A stretch of DNA of 64,000 nucleotides from Rapana venosa (GCA_028751875.1 CM054134.1:65777424-65841423), one strand, 5' to 3'; shown: positions 46,066 through 57,616, counted from the stretch's first letter. The notes: generated by a model from the letters alone, not told the origin. Made by a program: numbers and translations.

Positions 46066-46449
46066 ACTGTAGATGAAGTTTCTTCTTTTATACTGTTGCA
46101 ACTCGTCGACTCTGTCTTGTACTTGATAATTTGCTGCTCATATGTGTCTACTGTGACTTGAAGATCTCGGATCGTCTTGTGATGTCCGAAGATTTCTTTG
46201 CGCAGAGGTTCTACCACTTGTACAGCAACTGCCTTTGACAACATTTCAACAATATTTGGGCCTAAGGCTGATTGAGGGTTTTGGTCAGCGTGTGCTGGAT
46301 AGAAAGTCTGTATTAATAATTGTCTCATCTCCATAAAGCTCAAGTTCGGTATTACTCGCAGCTGGAGAGAAACACACGCGTTTTTCAGAATCGTCCTGTA
46401 AAGGCAATGCGGCAGGTCGCTTATCTCTCTTTACATCAGACATCTCAAA
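46066..46449 (-). pseudogene. ORF1-like coiled-coil fragment
   Basis: Minus strand from an ATG at 46,443-46,441: a charged N-terminus ('MSDVKRDKRPAALPLQDD') of about 45 codons, then a one-base shift near 46,295. 'NIVEMLSKAVAVQVVEPLRK' and 'GHHKTIRDLQVTVDTYEQQI' follow, a heptad-like helix ending at a stop near 46,062. A short charged N-terminus plus coiled coil resembles the first part of LINE ORF1 or gag-like proteins, which trimerise and bind RNA. No RRM or zinc knuckle follows, so only the beginning is present. The assignment is inference from architecture. Confidence 0.4.
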
Positions 46450-46964
46450 ATACTAGGTTGCAATTGTGACATCAAAAAAGACAACACAAAAGCGCACTCA
46501 GATGGGCTCCCGAAATATTCATATAGATGGAATATGTCACTGACAAGGCTTGGCTTGACTTTGCATGAGTCCAAGGCATGCACACACGGCACACAGTTCA
46601 CGAACATATCCACATAGGATGAGAGGGGTAGAAAGCTGGATCACAACATGCACTGTTGTCTTTTTTTAAAAGTAGTTTTAAAAATCCCAGTTCAGCACGT
46701 GCAACAAACACAAAATAGGATCAGCAGTGAAAGAACAGCGTAGGTGCGGCACTACACTAAGATGATAATCCACTTCAGGACTCTTTTTTACTGCACAAAT
46801 TGCACAAAGTAACACACAAAGGTCCCCCAGAAGTAACTATTCAAGTACTGCCAACCATACCACACCTACTGCACCTTTCTAATTGATGAAATGCACCGCA
46901 AAACACGTAAAATCCAACACAAAGCTCACAGCCTCAAACAGCCGCCATCTTGAAATCTCTGTAC
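46450..46964. other. Unassigned sequence before the 24-bp satellite
   Basis: No gene or repeat recognised. It could include the 5' UTR of the ORF1-like fragment. Confidence 0.3.
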
Positions 46965-47252
46965 CTCTTTACCTTTCAATATACTTACCTCAGTTTTCTA
47001 TATACCTACCGCCATACCTTTCAATATACTTACCACCATACCTTTCTATATATAGTTACCGCCTTCCTTTTCTATATATTTACCGCCATACATTTCTACA
47101 TACTTACCACCTTTCTTTTCTATACATTTACCACCATACATTTCTACATACTTACCGCCATACATTTCTATATGAATTATAGTTACCGCCATACATTTCT
47201 ATATATTTAGCGCCATACATTTCTACATACCTACCCTCATAAATTTCTATAT
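46965..47252. repeat. 24-bp satellite, left part
   Basis: About 12 units of the type 'TTTCTATATACTTACCGCCA'+4. Same unit and orientation as 51,006-52,200, so this is the other half of one array. Confidence 0.9.
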
Positions 47253-50200
47253 CACTCACTCACTCACTCAGTCCCATGTCCCATGTAGGGGGACATGAGA
47301 GAAGACCCAACAGAGATCTTTTTCCATGCTTCACGATCCTGTGTGGCTAGTAGAAGATGTTGCAGGGGTTGGGCAATCCAGTCTTTGATGTCAACCCATG
47401 ATTTCTTTTGGCGGCCTCTTCTTCTCTTGCCTTCGACTGTTCCTTGCAAGATGGTTTTTGCTAAGGTGTTGTGTCTTGTGGTGTGACCAAACCACATCAG
47501 TTTTCTTCTTGGGGGCCCACATGCTTTTTGATTTCTTCTTTCACATAGTTGTTGGTCTTGTGTTCTTTGTATGATATTTTAAGGAGTCTTCTGTGGCACT
47601 TGTTCTCGAATGCTTGGATTCTCCTCTCTAGCTCTGCTGACAGAGTCCATGATTCACAGCCATATAGGAGGATAGATATCACGAGGGATTTGTAGAGGTG
47701 GTATTTGGTGCAGAAGCTGATGTTGTTGCTTCTGATGATCCTCTCGAGTCTGGCTAGAGCAGATGTTGCTGTTGCAATGCGAGCTTTCACTTCATTGTTT
47801 GATGTGCCATCTTTTGTTAGGATGGAGCCTAAGTATTTGAATTGGATCACCTCTTTCAGTTTCTCCTTTCATCTTTTTTTCCGTGCTGTCATTACTTGCG
47901 TTTTGACTTTGATTTTTTGTTTTCTCTGTACTATTTTCCCCGTATGCGCCGTCGATTATAGATATCTGTGAGATTTGTAGTTTTGTTTGCGCCGTCCATG
48001 AGGTCAAGTCATCTGCAAATCGGGGGTTGCAAAGGGGTTTCCACCAAGGGAGAGGAAGTGGGGGTTTTGCAGTGTCCTGTCTGATGTTTTCGGGAAAGGT
48101 TAAAGAGTACGGTGAGGAAGGGCAGCCTTGATGACACCAACGGGGTCTTAGAATCGCCCATGTGATTGTTCATGAAAACTGCACGTTTGCGTTCCGTACA
48201 GTGCCTTGAGACTTTAATGGGGCGTTGTAAATGTTGAAGTCCCTGAGTATTTTCCCAGAGGCCATATGCCATACCTGTCAAAGGCCCTTTTTTTGAAGTC
48301 TATAAAATTTTGGTGATAAAGTTTTTTTGGTTTTGGGGAGATATTTTCTATCAAATTCTCAGTTTAAAAATTTTGTTCCATTGGCTGCGTTTTGGTCTAA
48401 ACCCGGCTTGTTTTTCTGCCAGGAGTTTTTCCGCTTGGGTTTTTTCATCTTTTGAAACTACCCGCAGCATGATCTTGCTAGAATGGGTTATGAGAATGAT
48501 GGTTCTGTAGTTCGGCATTTTCTTGAGGGGTTTTCCTTCTTTGGTGGGGGATTACAAGAAATGCCCTTCTTTTGGCCATTCTTTGGTGTCGTGAAAATTT
48601 TGACAAATTATGTGAATGCCCTTTCTGTTTCCCCTTCCCCCATTTTTTATGAGTTCAGCTGGGAGTTATTGAAATTTCCCGGGGGTTCCCCCTTTGAAAA
48701 TTGGTTTTTAGCTTTGGGCTACTTCACACCTTAATATTGGTGGTCTTTATCTGGTGTTTTCAGGGGGGGTTTTCAGAAAAAATGTTGGGGATTGGGCGAA
48801 GTGGGGAGTTATACAAACCCTCAAAGTATTCCGTCCAGCGTTGGTGGATGGCTTTTCTTTCCCCTTAAAAGATTTTCCCTTTTTTGTCTTCAAAAAAAGG
48901 GGGTTTTGGGTTTTTGGTTTTATTTGTGATTTCGAGTGTCGTAAGCTGTTTTGCGTTTCCCCCTTTGGGCCCTTCCAACTTCGATGCTGCGGGTTGTTTT
49001 CTATCCACGCTTCTTTGGCTTCTCTCATCTTTTCCTCACTTTTGGGCTATCCCGTATTTTTTGTTGGCTTTTGACTTGTGAAATTTTGTTTCTTAACCCT
49101 TTTTTTGCGCGAGGTCAAGAAATCTTTTCACCAGGGGGTTTCTTCATTTCCCCGTTGCTGTTAGCAATGGTTCTTTTTTGCCAGCCCCGGTCTCGATTGC
49201 TGCCAACGTAGTCATTGGTTTTGCGGTCTCTGTAGGTGTGTTCAGGGTCCGCCTGGGCACTTCATCTCAAAAACTTGAAGCGACGTTCAAAAACGGCAGT
49301 AAGTGTCCATGCTTCAAGCTGTAAAGGCAATGGAGTACGAGTGCCTTGTAGATTGACCTTAGTGTGGGTTTGATGTTTGGTTTCTCCACACTTTCGCCCC
49401 TTAGTCAGGAGGAGAATGGTTTGGCCCCCACAACAAGCATAAAGCTGTCAAAGACAGTCCCGCAGGGGGAAAGGGGAAGGAGCAAGGAGGGGGACGACCC
49501 GCAAAAAACTGGATTCCACATCAAGGAGTGGACCGGCCCCTGACCCGCCCCCTGAAAAAGGGGCCCGGACAGAACCCTTTGGCGGCCCTTGAGGGCCGGG
49601 GGTACCCCAAGTTGTCCCGCCAAGGGTGGTGAGAGGAGAGAATGTTTCTTTGTTCTGCTTCTTCTTAATGTTTCTTTTGTGCGTCATTAGCACTTCTTTG
49701 ATGTTGTTGGCTAGTGTGTCCACATCATTGTCGATGGCTGTGAGTGCGGCGAACTTTCCTCCAATGTTGGCTTGGAAGATCTCAACCACTATGGGTCTTT
49801 GAGTTTTTCCAGATCAAATCTTATGCGTGAGTTTTCTGGCTGTTATTTTGCTTTCAGTTTCAGCTTGATGGTGGTAAGTACAAGGTCATGGTCACTTCCA
49901 ATGTCAGCTCCTGGGAATGTTCTTGTGTTTGCCTTGTTTATGCTGGATTTGAATCTTTGGGGTGACAGAACGTAGTCAATTTGAATGTGAATCAGACCAT
50001 TTGGTGAGTGCCAGGTTGATGTTCTAGATGGCTTGTGAGGGTGGAGTGTGTTAGCCAGAGTTAGTTTGTGCTTCTTTGCGAATTCCAGCAGCCGCTGTCC
50101 TCTTTCATTTGTTTCTCCTAGTCCAAAGCGTCCTGTGGTTCCTGTCCATGTGTCATAGGCATCAGGTCCCACCTTAGCATTCCAGTCGCCTTCCACAATA

Positions 50201-51005
50201 AGAATGTCTTTTTGTTGGCGTTTTGGAGATGGCGTTTTCAAGTTGTTCATAGAATTATTCTATCTGGTCATCATCGTAGTGAGATGTTGGAGCATACACT
50301 TGGATGATGATGAGATTCTGGGGTTTTGCAAAAACTTTGATTGAGATGAGTCTGCTGGATACTTGTGTGCAGCTGACGATGCTTGACACAATCTCTTTCC
50401 TGACAATGAAGCCTACTCCGTGTTGATGTAGTTTCTCTTCTCCACTGTACCTCATCTTGTGGCCGTCTTGCGTGGTTGTTTCTCCGAAGCCAATCCATCT
50501 GACTTTCGCAAGCCCTAGGATGTCCCATTTATATCTTTTTAGTTCATGTGTGAGTTTCTGTACTCTTCCTGTTTGATATAGAGTCTTTACATTCCATGTT
50601 CCGATGGTTACTCCTTTAGCTGGAAGCTTTAGAGTTGGTTCTGCTCCAGTAGCGCACTTTTCACTCCCACCCTGGAGGCTTGCAATGGGTAGCGCTGTCG
50701 TTGTCGATCCGGGCCTCGACCGATCCGGCATGTCTTTCTGTTTCGTTTTTCCCATCATGTCCTTGCAGTGGGCTTAAGGAAGCTTGGTGGCGCCCATCTC
50801 CTCTCCAAGACTCCTACTGGTAAGTAAGAATGCACCAGCCCCTCACAACGTTTTGCCCGCCAATAGAAGCGGTTACTGGGGTGTGGATCGGTTAAGGACC
50901 CGGACCCAGAAGTGAGAGTTGAGTGCCAAGTGAGGACCAGTGCTCCCGTCCATCCCGAAGGTGCTACTGCCAGGTTTACAAAGGTACCACATCTCCTAAA
51001 GCACC
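47253..51005 (-). mobile_element. RTE-like LINE, family B, near full length, inside a satellite
   Basis: Read 51,005 to 47,253. After a UTR the protein has 'MPDRSRPGSTTTALPI' (50,733). The endonuclease follows: 'IGTWNVKTLYQTGRVQ' (50,610), 'LIIIQVYAPTSHYDDD' (50,315), a frameshift at about 50,255, 'ILIVEGDWNAKVGPD' (50,205) and 'GADIGSDHDLVLTTIKL' (49,910). These carry the catalytic Asn/Asp/His of AP-like endonucleases. The RT core (49,600-48,000) is badly garbled. The thumb is clear again: 'FKYLGSILTKDGTSNNEV' (47,845), 'SILLYGCESWTL' (47,680) and 'MWFGHTTRHNTLAKTILQ' (47,497). The C-terminus is followed by a (TGAG)n tail at 47,253-47,270. Start peptide and UTR resemble family A. The broken RT coincides with homopolymer inflation, so the element may be less damaged than it looks. 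Confidence 0.88.
48290..49080. other. Poor-consensus block inside the family B LINE
   Basis: Frequent T5-T9, G4-G6 and C4 runs and shifted frames appear abruptly within an element whose two ends read cleanly. A local assembly or polishing artefact is more likely than localised mutation. Confidence 0.6.
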
Positions 51006-52200
51006 CCATATACCCCACATTTCTATATACTTATATAGAAATATATGGAGGTAAGTACATTTCTATATACTTACCTTCATACCTTTCTATATACTTACCT
51101 CCATACATTTCTATATACTTCCTCAATACCTTTCTATATACTTTCCTCCATACATTTCTATATACTTACCTTCATACCTTTCTATTATACTTACCGCCAT
51201 ACATTTCTATATACTTATCTTCATACCTTTCTGTATACTTCCTCTTGCCTCCAGACATTTCTATATACTTAGCGCCATTTCTATTTACTTACCTCCCTAC
51301 TTTTCTATATACTTACCTCCATATATTTCTGTGTACTTACCTCCCTACTTCTCTATATACTGACCTCCATATATTTCTATATACATCCTCATTACCTTTC
51401 TGTATACTTACTGCCATAATTTCTATATATTTGCCTCCATATATTTCTAGGTACTTACCGCCATATATTTCTATATACTTACCTTGATACCTTTGTATAT
51501 ACCTACCGCCATACCTTTCTACATACTTACCGCCATACAATTCTATATACTTACTGCCATACCTCTCTATATACTTACCGCCATATATTTCTATATACTT
51601 ACAGCCATACCTTTCTATATACTTGCCATCTTTCTTTTCTATATACTTACCGCCATACATTTCTTTATACTTACCACTTTCCTGTTTTATATACTTACTG
51701 CCTATATACTTACAGCCTTTCTTTCCTATATACTTACCGCCATACATTTCTATATGCTTACTGCCATATATTTCTATATATTTGCCTCTCTACATTTCCA
51801 TATACTTACCGTCATATATTTCTATATACTTACCACCATATATTTCTATGTACCTACCGCCATATATTTCTATATACTTACCTTGATACATTTCTATATA
51901 CTTACCGCCATACCTTTCTATATACTTACTGCTTTACATTTCTATATATTTAATTCCATACCTTTCTGTATACTTGCCATCATACATTTCTATATACCTA
52001 CCTCCATACATTTCTATAATATTATACTTACCGCCATACATTTTTTTTATACTTACCACCATACATTTCTATATACCTACCTCCATACATTTCTATAATA
52101 TTTTCCTTACCACCATACATTTCTATGTACTTAACGCCATACATTTCTATATACTTACGTCCATACCTTTTTGTATACTTACCATATTTCAATTTACCCA
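51006..52200. repeat. 24-bp satellite, right part
   Basis: About 50 imperfect units of 'CATACATTTCTATATACTTA'+'CCGC'. Because 24 is divisible by three, frames stay open for up to about 200 codons, which is not evidence of a gene. Variants differ mainly at CCGCC/CCTCC and ACATTT/ACCTTT. Confidence 0.95.
51025..51065. repeat. Inverted satellite unit (hairpin)
   Basis: 'tttctatatacttatat' is followed by 'agaaatatatggaggtaag', an inverted unit, then by normal-orientation units. It can fold as a hairpin at the array/LINE junction. Confidence 0.7.
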
Positions 52201-52259
52201 CCTACCTACGAGCACAGCTCTTTCTCTCTCTTCTCTTCTTCGTCCATCGAGATCGATGA

Positions 52260-55200
52260 TGACCATCTATTCATCCTGGGATTGCGAGGGTCCATTTCTG
52301 TGGGTGCGAAGATGACTTATTTGGCCAATCCGCGCTTGAAAAGTTCTTGAGCAGTATGGACAGGGTATAGTGGCTGCTTTTGGAGGCTTGGAGGCTCTAT
52401 CTTTCCTGTCTTGCCTGCGTTGCTCAGCTGTCGCGATTCTGTTTGCTTCGTGGGCCTTGGCGCCACTGCGTACAGCTGCTCGCCACTGTGGCCTCTCCAT
52501 TGCTGCCTGCTCCCATGAGTTTATCTCAATGTTGAAGGCTTTCAGTGAGGCTTTCAGAGTGTCCTTGAAGCATTTCTTCTGGCCTCCCTGGGATCACTTT
52601 CCATGCTGAAGTTCGCCAAACAGAAATTTCTTGGGGAGCCGATGGTCTGGCATGCGAACTACATGGCCTTCCCAGCGAAGCTGGGTCTGCATCAGGGTGG
52701 TGTGGATGCTGGGAAGGTTTGATCTAGTGAGCACCTCAGTGTCTGGGATCTTGTCCTGCCACTTGATGCCAAATAGTTTTCTCAAACAGGTGGTGTGGAA
52801 GTGGTTCAGCTTTTTAGCATGGCGTTGGTAGACTGTCCATGACTCTGAGCCATAGAGCAGGGTGGTGAGCACTACCGCTTTGTAGACCTTGATCTTGGTT
52901 TCTGTTGAGATGCCTCTCCTGTCCCACACATTCTTTTGGAGTCTGCCAAAGGCAGCGCTTGCTTTGACGAGTCTGGTATTGACCTCATCATCAATGGCTA
53001 CTGTGCGGGGGAGGGTACTGCCAAGATAAGTAAATTTGTCCACTGCTTTGAGTATATGTCCATTTACGGAGATGTTTGGTTCAACGTAGGGCTTTCCTGA
53101 GGCTGGTTGGTGCATTACCTCAGTCTTCTTGGTACTGATTGTCAACCCAAAGTTGTCGCAAGCATCAGAGAACTTGTCAACACTGTCTTGCATGTCGGCT
53201 TCAGAAGCAGCATTGAGGGCGCAATCATCAGCAAACAGGAAGTCGTTGATGATATCTGTTGAGACCTTGGTTTTTGTTTGAAGCCTCCTGAGATTGAAGA
53301 GTGATCCATCATACCTGTACCTGATGCTGACACCAACATCCGAATCTCTGAACGCATCTGACAGCATTGCCGAAAACATGAGGCTGAAAGGGGGGGGAAA
53401 GAACCAGCCGCTTCCCCGTTGGTGACTGGGGGGGGTTTCAATGCCTCTCTTTTCTTGTACCGGCCAGCTCCCACTAAACTGACTTTACGTGGAGATAAAT
53501 TTTTCTTGGGCCCCGAAATTCGCCATGATTCTCCAAAACCCCTCTCTGTAACAGATCAAAGGGCCGGGTCAAATCAACAAGGGTGGGTAAGGATGTTTTT
53601 TTCTGACATTTTCTGGGCCCTGGCGAAACTTTTCAATATCCCCGTTTTTTCCGAAACCCAAATTGTCGGGAAGGTTTTCCCGGTTCAGCATACTCTGCCA
53701 CCCCCCCCGTGCGATGGGGGGGTTTTTCCTTGGGGGTCACGCCCTGGGGGTTTTCCTTCACGTTTTGTATGAGGGGCTTTTTTGGTTTGCGGAAGTGCTC
53801 TGCTGCCAAAAATTGGAAAGTATAAAAGTTTTTCAGTCATGTCTGCCCCCCTTTTGAATCAGCGGGGGATTGTCGGGGCCGGGTTTTTACCATGGGCCGG
53901 GGGCAAATTTTGCTTTCTGGGATCTCCCAAAGGGGGGGCCTCAGTCTCGTCGACGGAACTTGGGGGAGGGTTAATAGTTTCCCGTTGAGGGGTAAAAGGA
54001 TTTTTTAAAAAATTGCAAATGTTCAGCCCACTCTCAAGGTTTGTTTTGTCAGTGATGGGGAGACCCTCGCCGAGGAGAGGGGGTAAACTTGATGGGGTGG
54101 GAACCAAATCCTTAGTCCATCAAGAATTTTTCATTATTCCGTCACTTCTTGGACTCATCTGCTTTTTGCTGACCCAGGAGTTTTGCACGAGCGCTTTAGT
54201 GGATGGTGCAGCTTGTTCCTCAGGGACTTTTTTGCTTTTGATTTTGGGGCCCTAAAGGTGGGCTTTATGGGCACAGGCTTGTCTCCAAAACTTTTTGATC
54301 TTTTCACAGTTCTCATCAAACCAGCCCTGTGTCGCCGGGATAGGCCGGGGCTTCCATAGGTTTATACACACCTCAGGGGTTTTTCCCCATGTGTTTCCCA
54401 CATTTTGGCTATCGAGCACAATGGTCTAGGCGTCCCCCAAGGAGCAAGGGGACCGCTTGACTGTGTCTTTTTCTTTTTGACCGGGGTTTTAGTGCTTTCC
54501 GCCTTTGGCCCGTCTCCTGGGCTGACACGCAACCTGGCTTAGAGACGATGAGGGGGGTTTTGTCCGATCTCTCCACACATGGCCTTTTGTGCCCAAAAAC
54601 ATCCTGCCTTCCCTTTTTCCTGGTGATGAATAGTCTTTAAAGCCAGGCCTTGAGCGGGGAGCATCCTGTTTCCCCTTTTAGTGTAAGAGGTTAAAGCGGT
54701 TTGGGAACAGTGGTTCAACTCCACGCAAATTGGGAGCTAGGCCTTTTGCTGTTCAGTTGCCACTCCATGTTTTCCAACCACCTTCCACGGGGTACTGTCA
54801 CGCCTATCTCGATTGAGTCCCAAAGGATTTGATTTGTTGCTTGGGAAAAAGGGTAAAACGCTTTTAAATTTCATAAAATTTTCCCTTGATGTCCTTGGAT
54901 TTGTCAGTGGACAAAAAGACTGAAAAGGGTAGAAAAATTTTTCCCCATAGAAAAGGGGGAGCCTTTGTCAAATCATCATTCATTCCTTTTGGGGGTCCCC
55001 CCCGTTTCCCCAACAAGCTTTTTTTTACGGAAAGCCAACTCCAGCCTCACATCTCTCTTCAGGGGCCCCGCCACTCCAAAAAAAGGTGTGCCCGTGCCTC
55101 GTTCCCATAGTTTTTCCCCCCGCCTGCTGCCGGGGGCCCAGGGCACAAGTCGATGTTTTACTGGGGATTCGCTTGCGATAAAAGGGGGTCGTCTCTGGGT

Positions 55201-55510
55201 CTTGGTCTCGTTCCCGTAGAAGGGTTCGCACATTTTCCCAAATACAAGGTTTAGACACTGTATCATATCTTTTTTTTTTTGATTGTTCACGTTTTGACGC
55301 ATGAGCGGGCCCCGCCACTGCGGGAAGCTAGCCCGGGTGATGTGGAGCAGGCAATGTTTTTGGGCACCTTTTTCAGCCCCTTCCTCATTAAGGAGGTGAG
55401 CAGTGCATTCCCGAAGAGGGTGCTCTTTCCCCAGACGGGGTGCCGAAACCTCCGCTGCTCCATTCGTAGGTAGGCCCAAAACCTGAGCCGCCTGGTCAGG
55501 GGTTTCAACT
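52260..55510 (-). mobile_element. EN-RT LINE with C-terminal C2H2 finger
   Basis: Read 55,510 to 52,260. A garbled endonuclease shows 'KTQRRPPFIASE' near 55,190 and 'GHTFFWSG' near 55,095. A linker follows at 54,350-54,180. RT fingers and palm are in pieces: 'GFWRIMANFGAQEKFIS' is near 53,545. A clean 261-codon frame (53,379-52,594) carries 'MFSAMLSDAFRD', 'DFLFADDCALNAASEADMQD', 'VDKFTYLGSTLPR' and 'LLYGSESWTVYQRHAKKLNHF'. It ends with 'LRWEGHVVRMPDHRLPKKF'. After a one-base break, 'AATIPCPYCSRTFQARIGQI' plus 'SHLRTH' forms a C2H2 finger near 52,370. FADD is intact. This is a common invertebrate LINE type whose clade I cannot fix. The finger probably binds nucleic acid. Confidence 0.85.
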
Positions 55511-56030
55511 ACGACTTGCCCTGTCCCAAACCCCTTCGCTTCGCCCCTTGCCCTTTCCCCCGGTTTTGAATGGTGAATGATTTTTTGCGCTGCTTTTGGG
55601 TTTTAAAATGAAGAAGATTTCGCGCGCCCACCCCACTCTCTCGCCGAGACCACCAGTATGGAAAAAATGACTCAAACAAATGGGGAGGGACCCGGGTGCG
55701 TGGGTGGGCCCTTTATCTTTAGTGCTCAACCCTTTCCCTGTGCGCTCCCAACGCATCTGAAAACCCCCTTTTCTCCGTTAACCATTTAGGTTTTTCCCCC
55801 GCACGTCCGCCCCTGTCCAGACTTTTGGATACCTGAGGGAGGAACCCTCCTTTCCCAATGCCATTTGGCAGCAATGCAGTCTTAAAGGGAATACAGCCAA
55901 GTGGGGCCCATCCCTCTCCTACTTTTTTTTTTTGGTCGGGGGTTGGGTCCCCACGGGAAAAGGGAATACTGGGTTTACTGGTTCCATAAAAGGGGAAACA
56001 CCCTACCGACCCATCTTCGACAAGTATCTT
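53385..56030. other. Poor-consensus block, homopolymer-inflated
   Basis: Starts abruptly at about 53,385 with G8, G9 and C8 runs, directly upstream (in element orientation) of a clean 261-codon frame, and ends at about 56,030. LINE landmarks are recognisable but every 20-40 codons the frame changes, usually at a homopolymer. The distal 55,511-56,030 has no recognisable content. Confidence 0.6.
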
Positions 56031-56157
56031 TTTTTTAAATCACAACAAACACAGTGACAAAATATTATCTTATTTGGGTAGGGTTATCGTTGGGATGAGA
56101 CTGATCATTAAAATATTGCTTATATACATATATAACCCCTTCATCTCTTGCAGAAGA

Positions 56158-56930
56158 GAAGGTCAAAGTAAAAGAATAGGTCAGAATAGAATAAATGTCA
56201 GAATACAGAAGAATGTCAGAATAGAAGATCAGAGCAGAAGACAAGATCAGAGTAGAAGAGAGGATCAGAGCAGAAGACAAGGTTAGAGCAGAAGACAAGG
56301 TCAGAGCAGAAGACAAGGTGAGAGTAGAAGACAAGGTCAGAGCAGAAGACAAGATCAGAGTATAAGACAAGGTCAGAGCAGAAGACAAGGTTAGAGCAGA
56401 AGACAAGGTCAGAGCAGAAGACAAGGTCAGAGCAGAAGACAAGGTGAGAGCAGAAGACAAGATCAGAGCAGAAGACAAAGGTGAGAGCAGAAGACAAGGT
56501 GAGAGCAGAAGACAAGGTGAGAGCAGAAGACAAGATCAGAGTGGAAGAGAGGGTCAAAGCAGAATACAAGGTTAGAGCAGAAGACAAGGTCAGAGCAGAA
56601 GACAAGGTCAGAGTAGAAGAGTCAGAGCAAAAGACAAGGTCAGAGCAGAAGACAAGGTGAGAGCAGAAGACAAGGTCAGAGCAGAAGACAAGGTGAGAGC
56701 AGAAGACAAGGTCAGAGCAGAAGACAAGATCAGAGTAGAAGAGAGGGTCAAAGCAGAAGACAAGGTGAGAGCAGAAGACAAGGTCAGAGCAGAAGACAAG
56801 GTCAGAGTAGAAGAGTCAGAGCAGAAGACAAGGTGAGAGCAGAAGACAAGGTGAGAGCAGAAGACAAGGTCAGAGCAGAAGACAAGGTCAGAGCAGAAGA
56901 CAAGGTTAGAGCAGAGGACAAGGTCAGCTG
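56158..56930. repeat. 18-bp minisatellite with 194-bp higher-order period
   Basis: About 40 units of 'GGTCAGAGCAGAAGACAA'. Marker variants repeat at a fixed distance: 'gggtcaaagc' at 56,551 and 56,745, and the shortened unit 'agaagagtcagagc' at about 56,617 and 56,811. Both pairs are 194 bp apart. The 6-residue repeat frames on the minus strand are a consequence of the 18-bp unit. Confidence 0.95.
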
Positions 56931-57385
56931 TGACCTGTGAACTTCTCGGCATGTAGCCTGTGACCAGGTAAGGGAGCAGTTCACCAGTGTCGGCAATCCC
57001 CCCCCACCCCCGCACACCATCTGACAGTCTCCCTTGCAGGCCCCATAATTTTCCTGGGAGTTCTGTCTATCTGTTGCGTGGGATGCTGTCAGTATGAATA
57101 GCAACCGCCCCTTCTTGGAATTCTGTGCTAGAAATTCCTTCTTTTCTATCCTTTGTTTATTTCTACCTTGTTCCGTTTCTTTCTGTCACCTCCTTGTGTT
57201 CTGCCTTTTTGGTCTATTCTCCTGCTCTTTCCAGAAAGATTTTAAAGATAACAATTCTCCCCCATGCGGACATTGGATGCACTGGTCAGACAACGGCAGA
57301 GCAGCGCACTTTGCTGGTATGACAAACAACAGTAGTTCTTGTCTGAGCGTTTGACCATTCGACCATGAAGATGATGTCTGTCTGT

Positions 57386-57389
<4 letters not shown>
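56931..57389. other. Unassigned sequence
   Basis: Contains a C run (56,999-57,011) and T-rich sequence. No gene recognised. Confidence 0.35.
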
Positions 57390-57431
<42 letters not shown>

Positions 57432-57456
57432 GAGAGAGAGAGAGAGAAGAGAGAGA
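57390..57456. repeat. (GA)n microsatellite
   Basis: GA repeat with two GGA/GAA interruptions, abutting the left inverted arm. Confidence 0.9.
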
Positions 57457-57457
57457 G

Positions 57458-57616
57458 TTGCTGTATGGCCTGTATAGCTTAACGGCAATATAATTCAATT
57501 CAACACCCACGCACGCACGCACGCACATACACACACACCATCATACATGCACATACATGCACGGACGTATACACACTCTCATTCACACACTAACACACAC
57601 ACACACACATGCACGC
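57458..57616 (+). repeat. Inverted repeat, left arm
   Basis: 'ttgctgtatggcctgtatag', 'aattcaattcaacaccca', then irregular CA/GCAC words including 'catgcacggacgtataca'. The reverse complement of the whole arm is found at 62,811-62,972, with one substitution pair and one 4-bp CACG unit difference noticed by eye. Confidence 0.85.

Noticed and set aside
51484..52098. A 204-codon frame of ILTAI-FYILTA-type repeats resembling a membrane protein
   Set aside because: Direct consequence of the 24-bp satellite (8 codons per unit).
46965..52200. A regular array of about 24-bp repeats that could suggest a CRISPR array
   Set aside because: There are no unique spacers; units follow one another directly, the genome is eukaryotic, and no cas genes are present. 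It is a satellite.
56065..57015. Minus-strand frames of repeated Ser-Ser-Ala-Leu-Thr-Leu
   Set aside because: Six-residue periodicity equals the 18-bp minisatellite; parallel frames of similar length exist in the other two phases.
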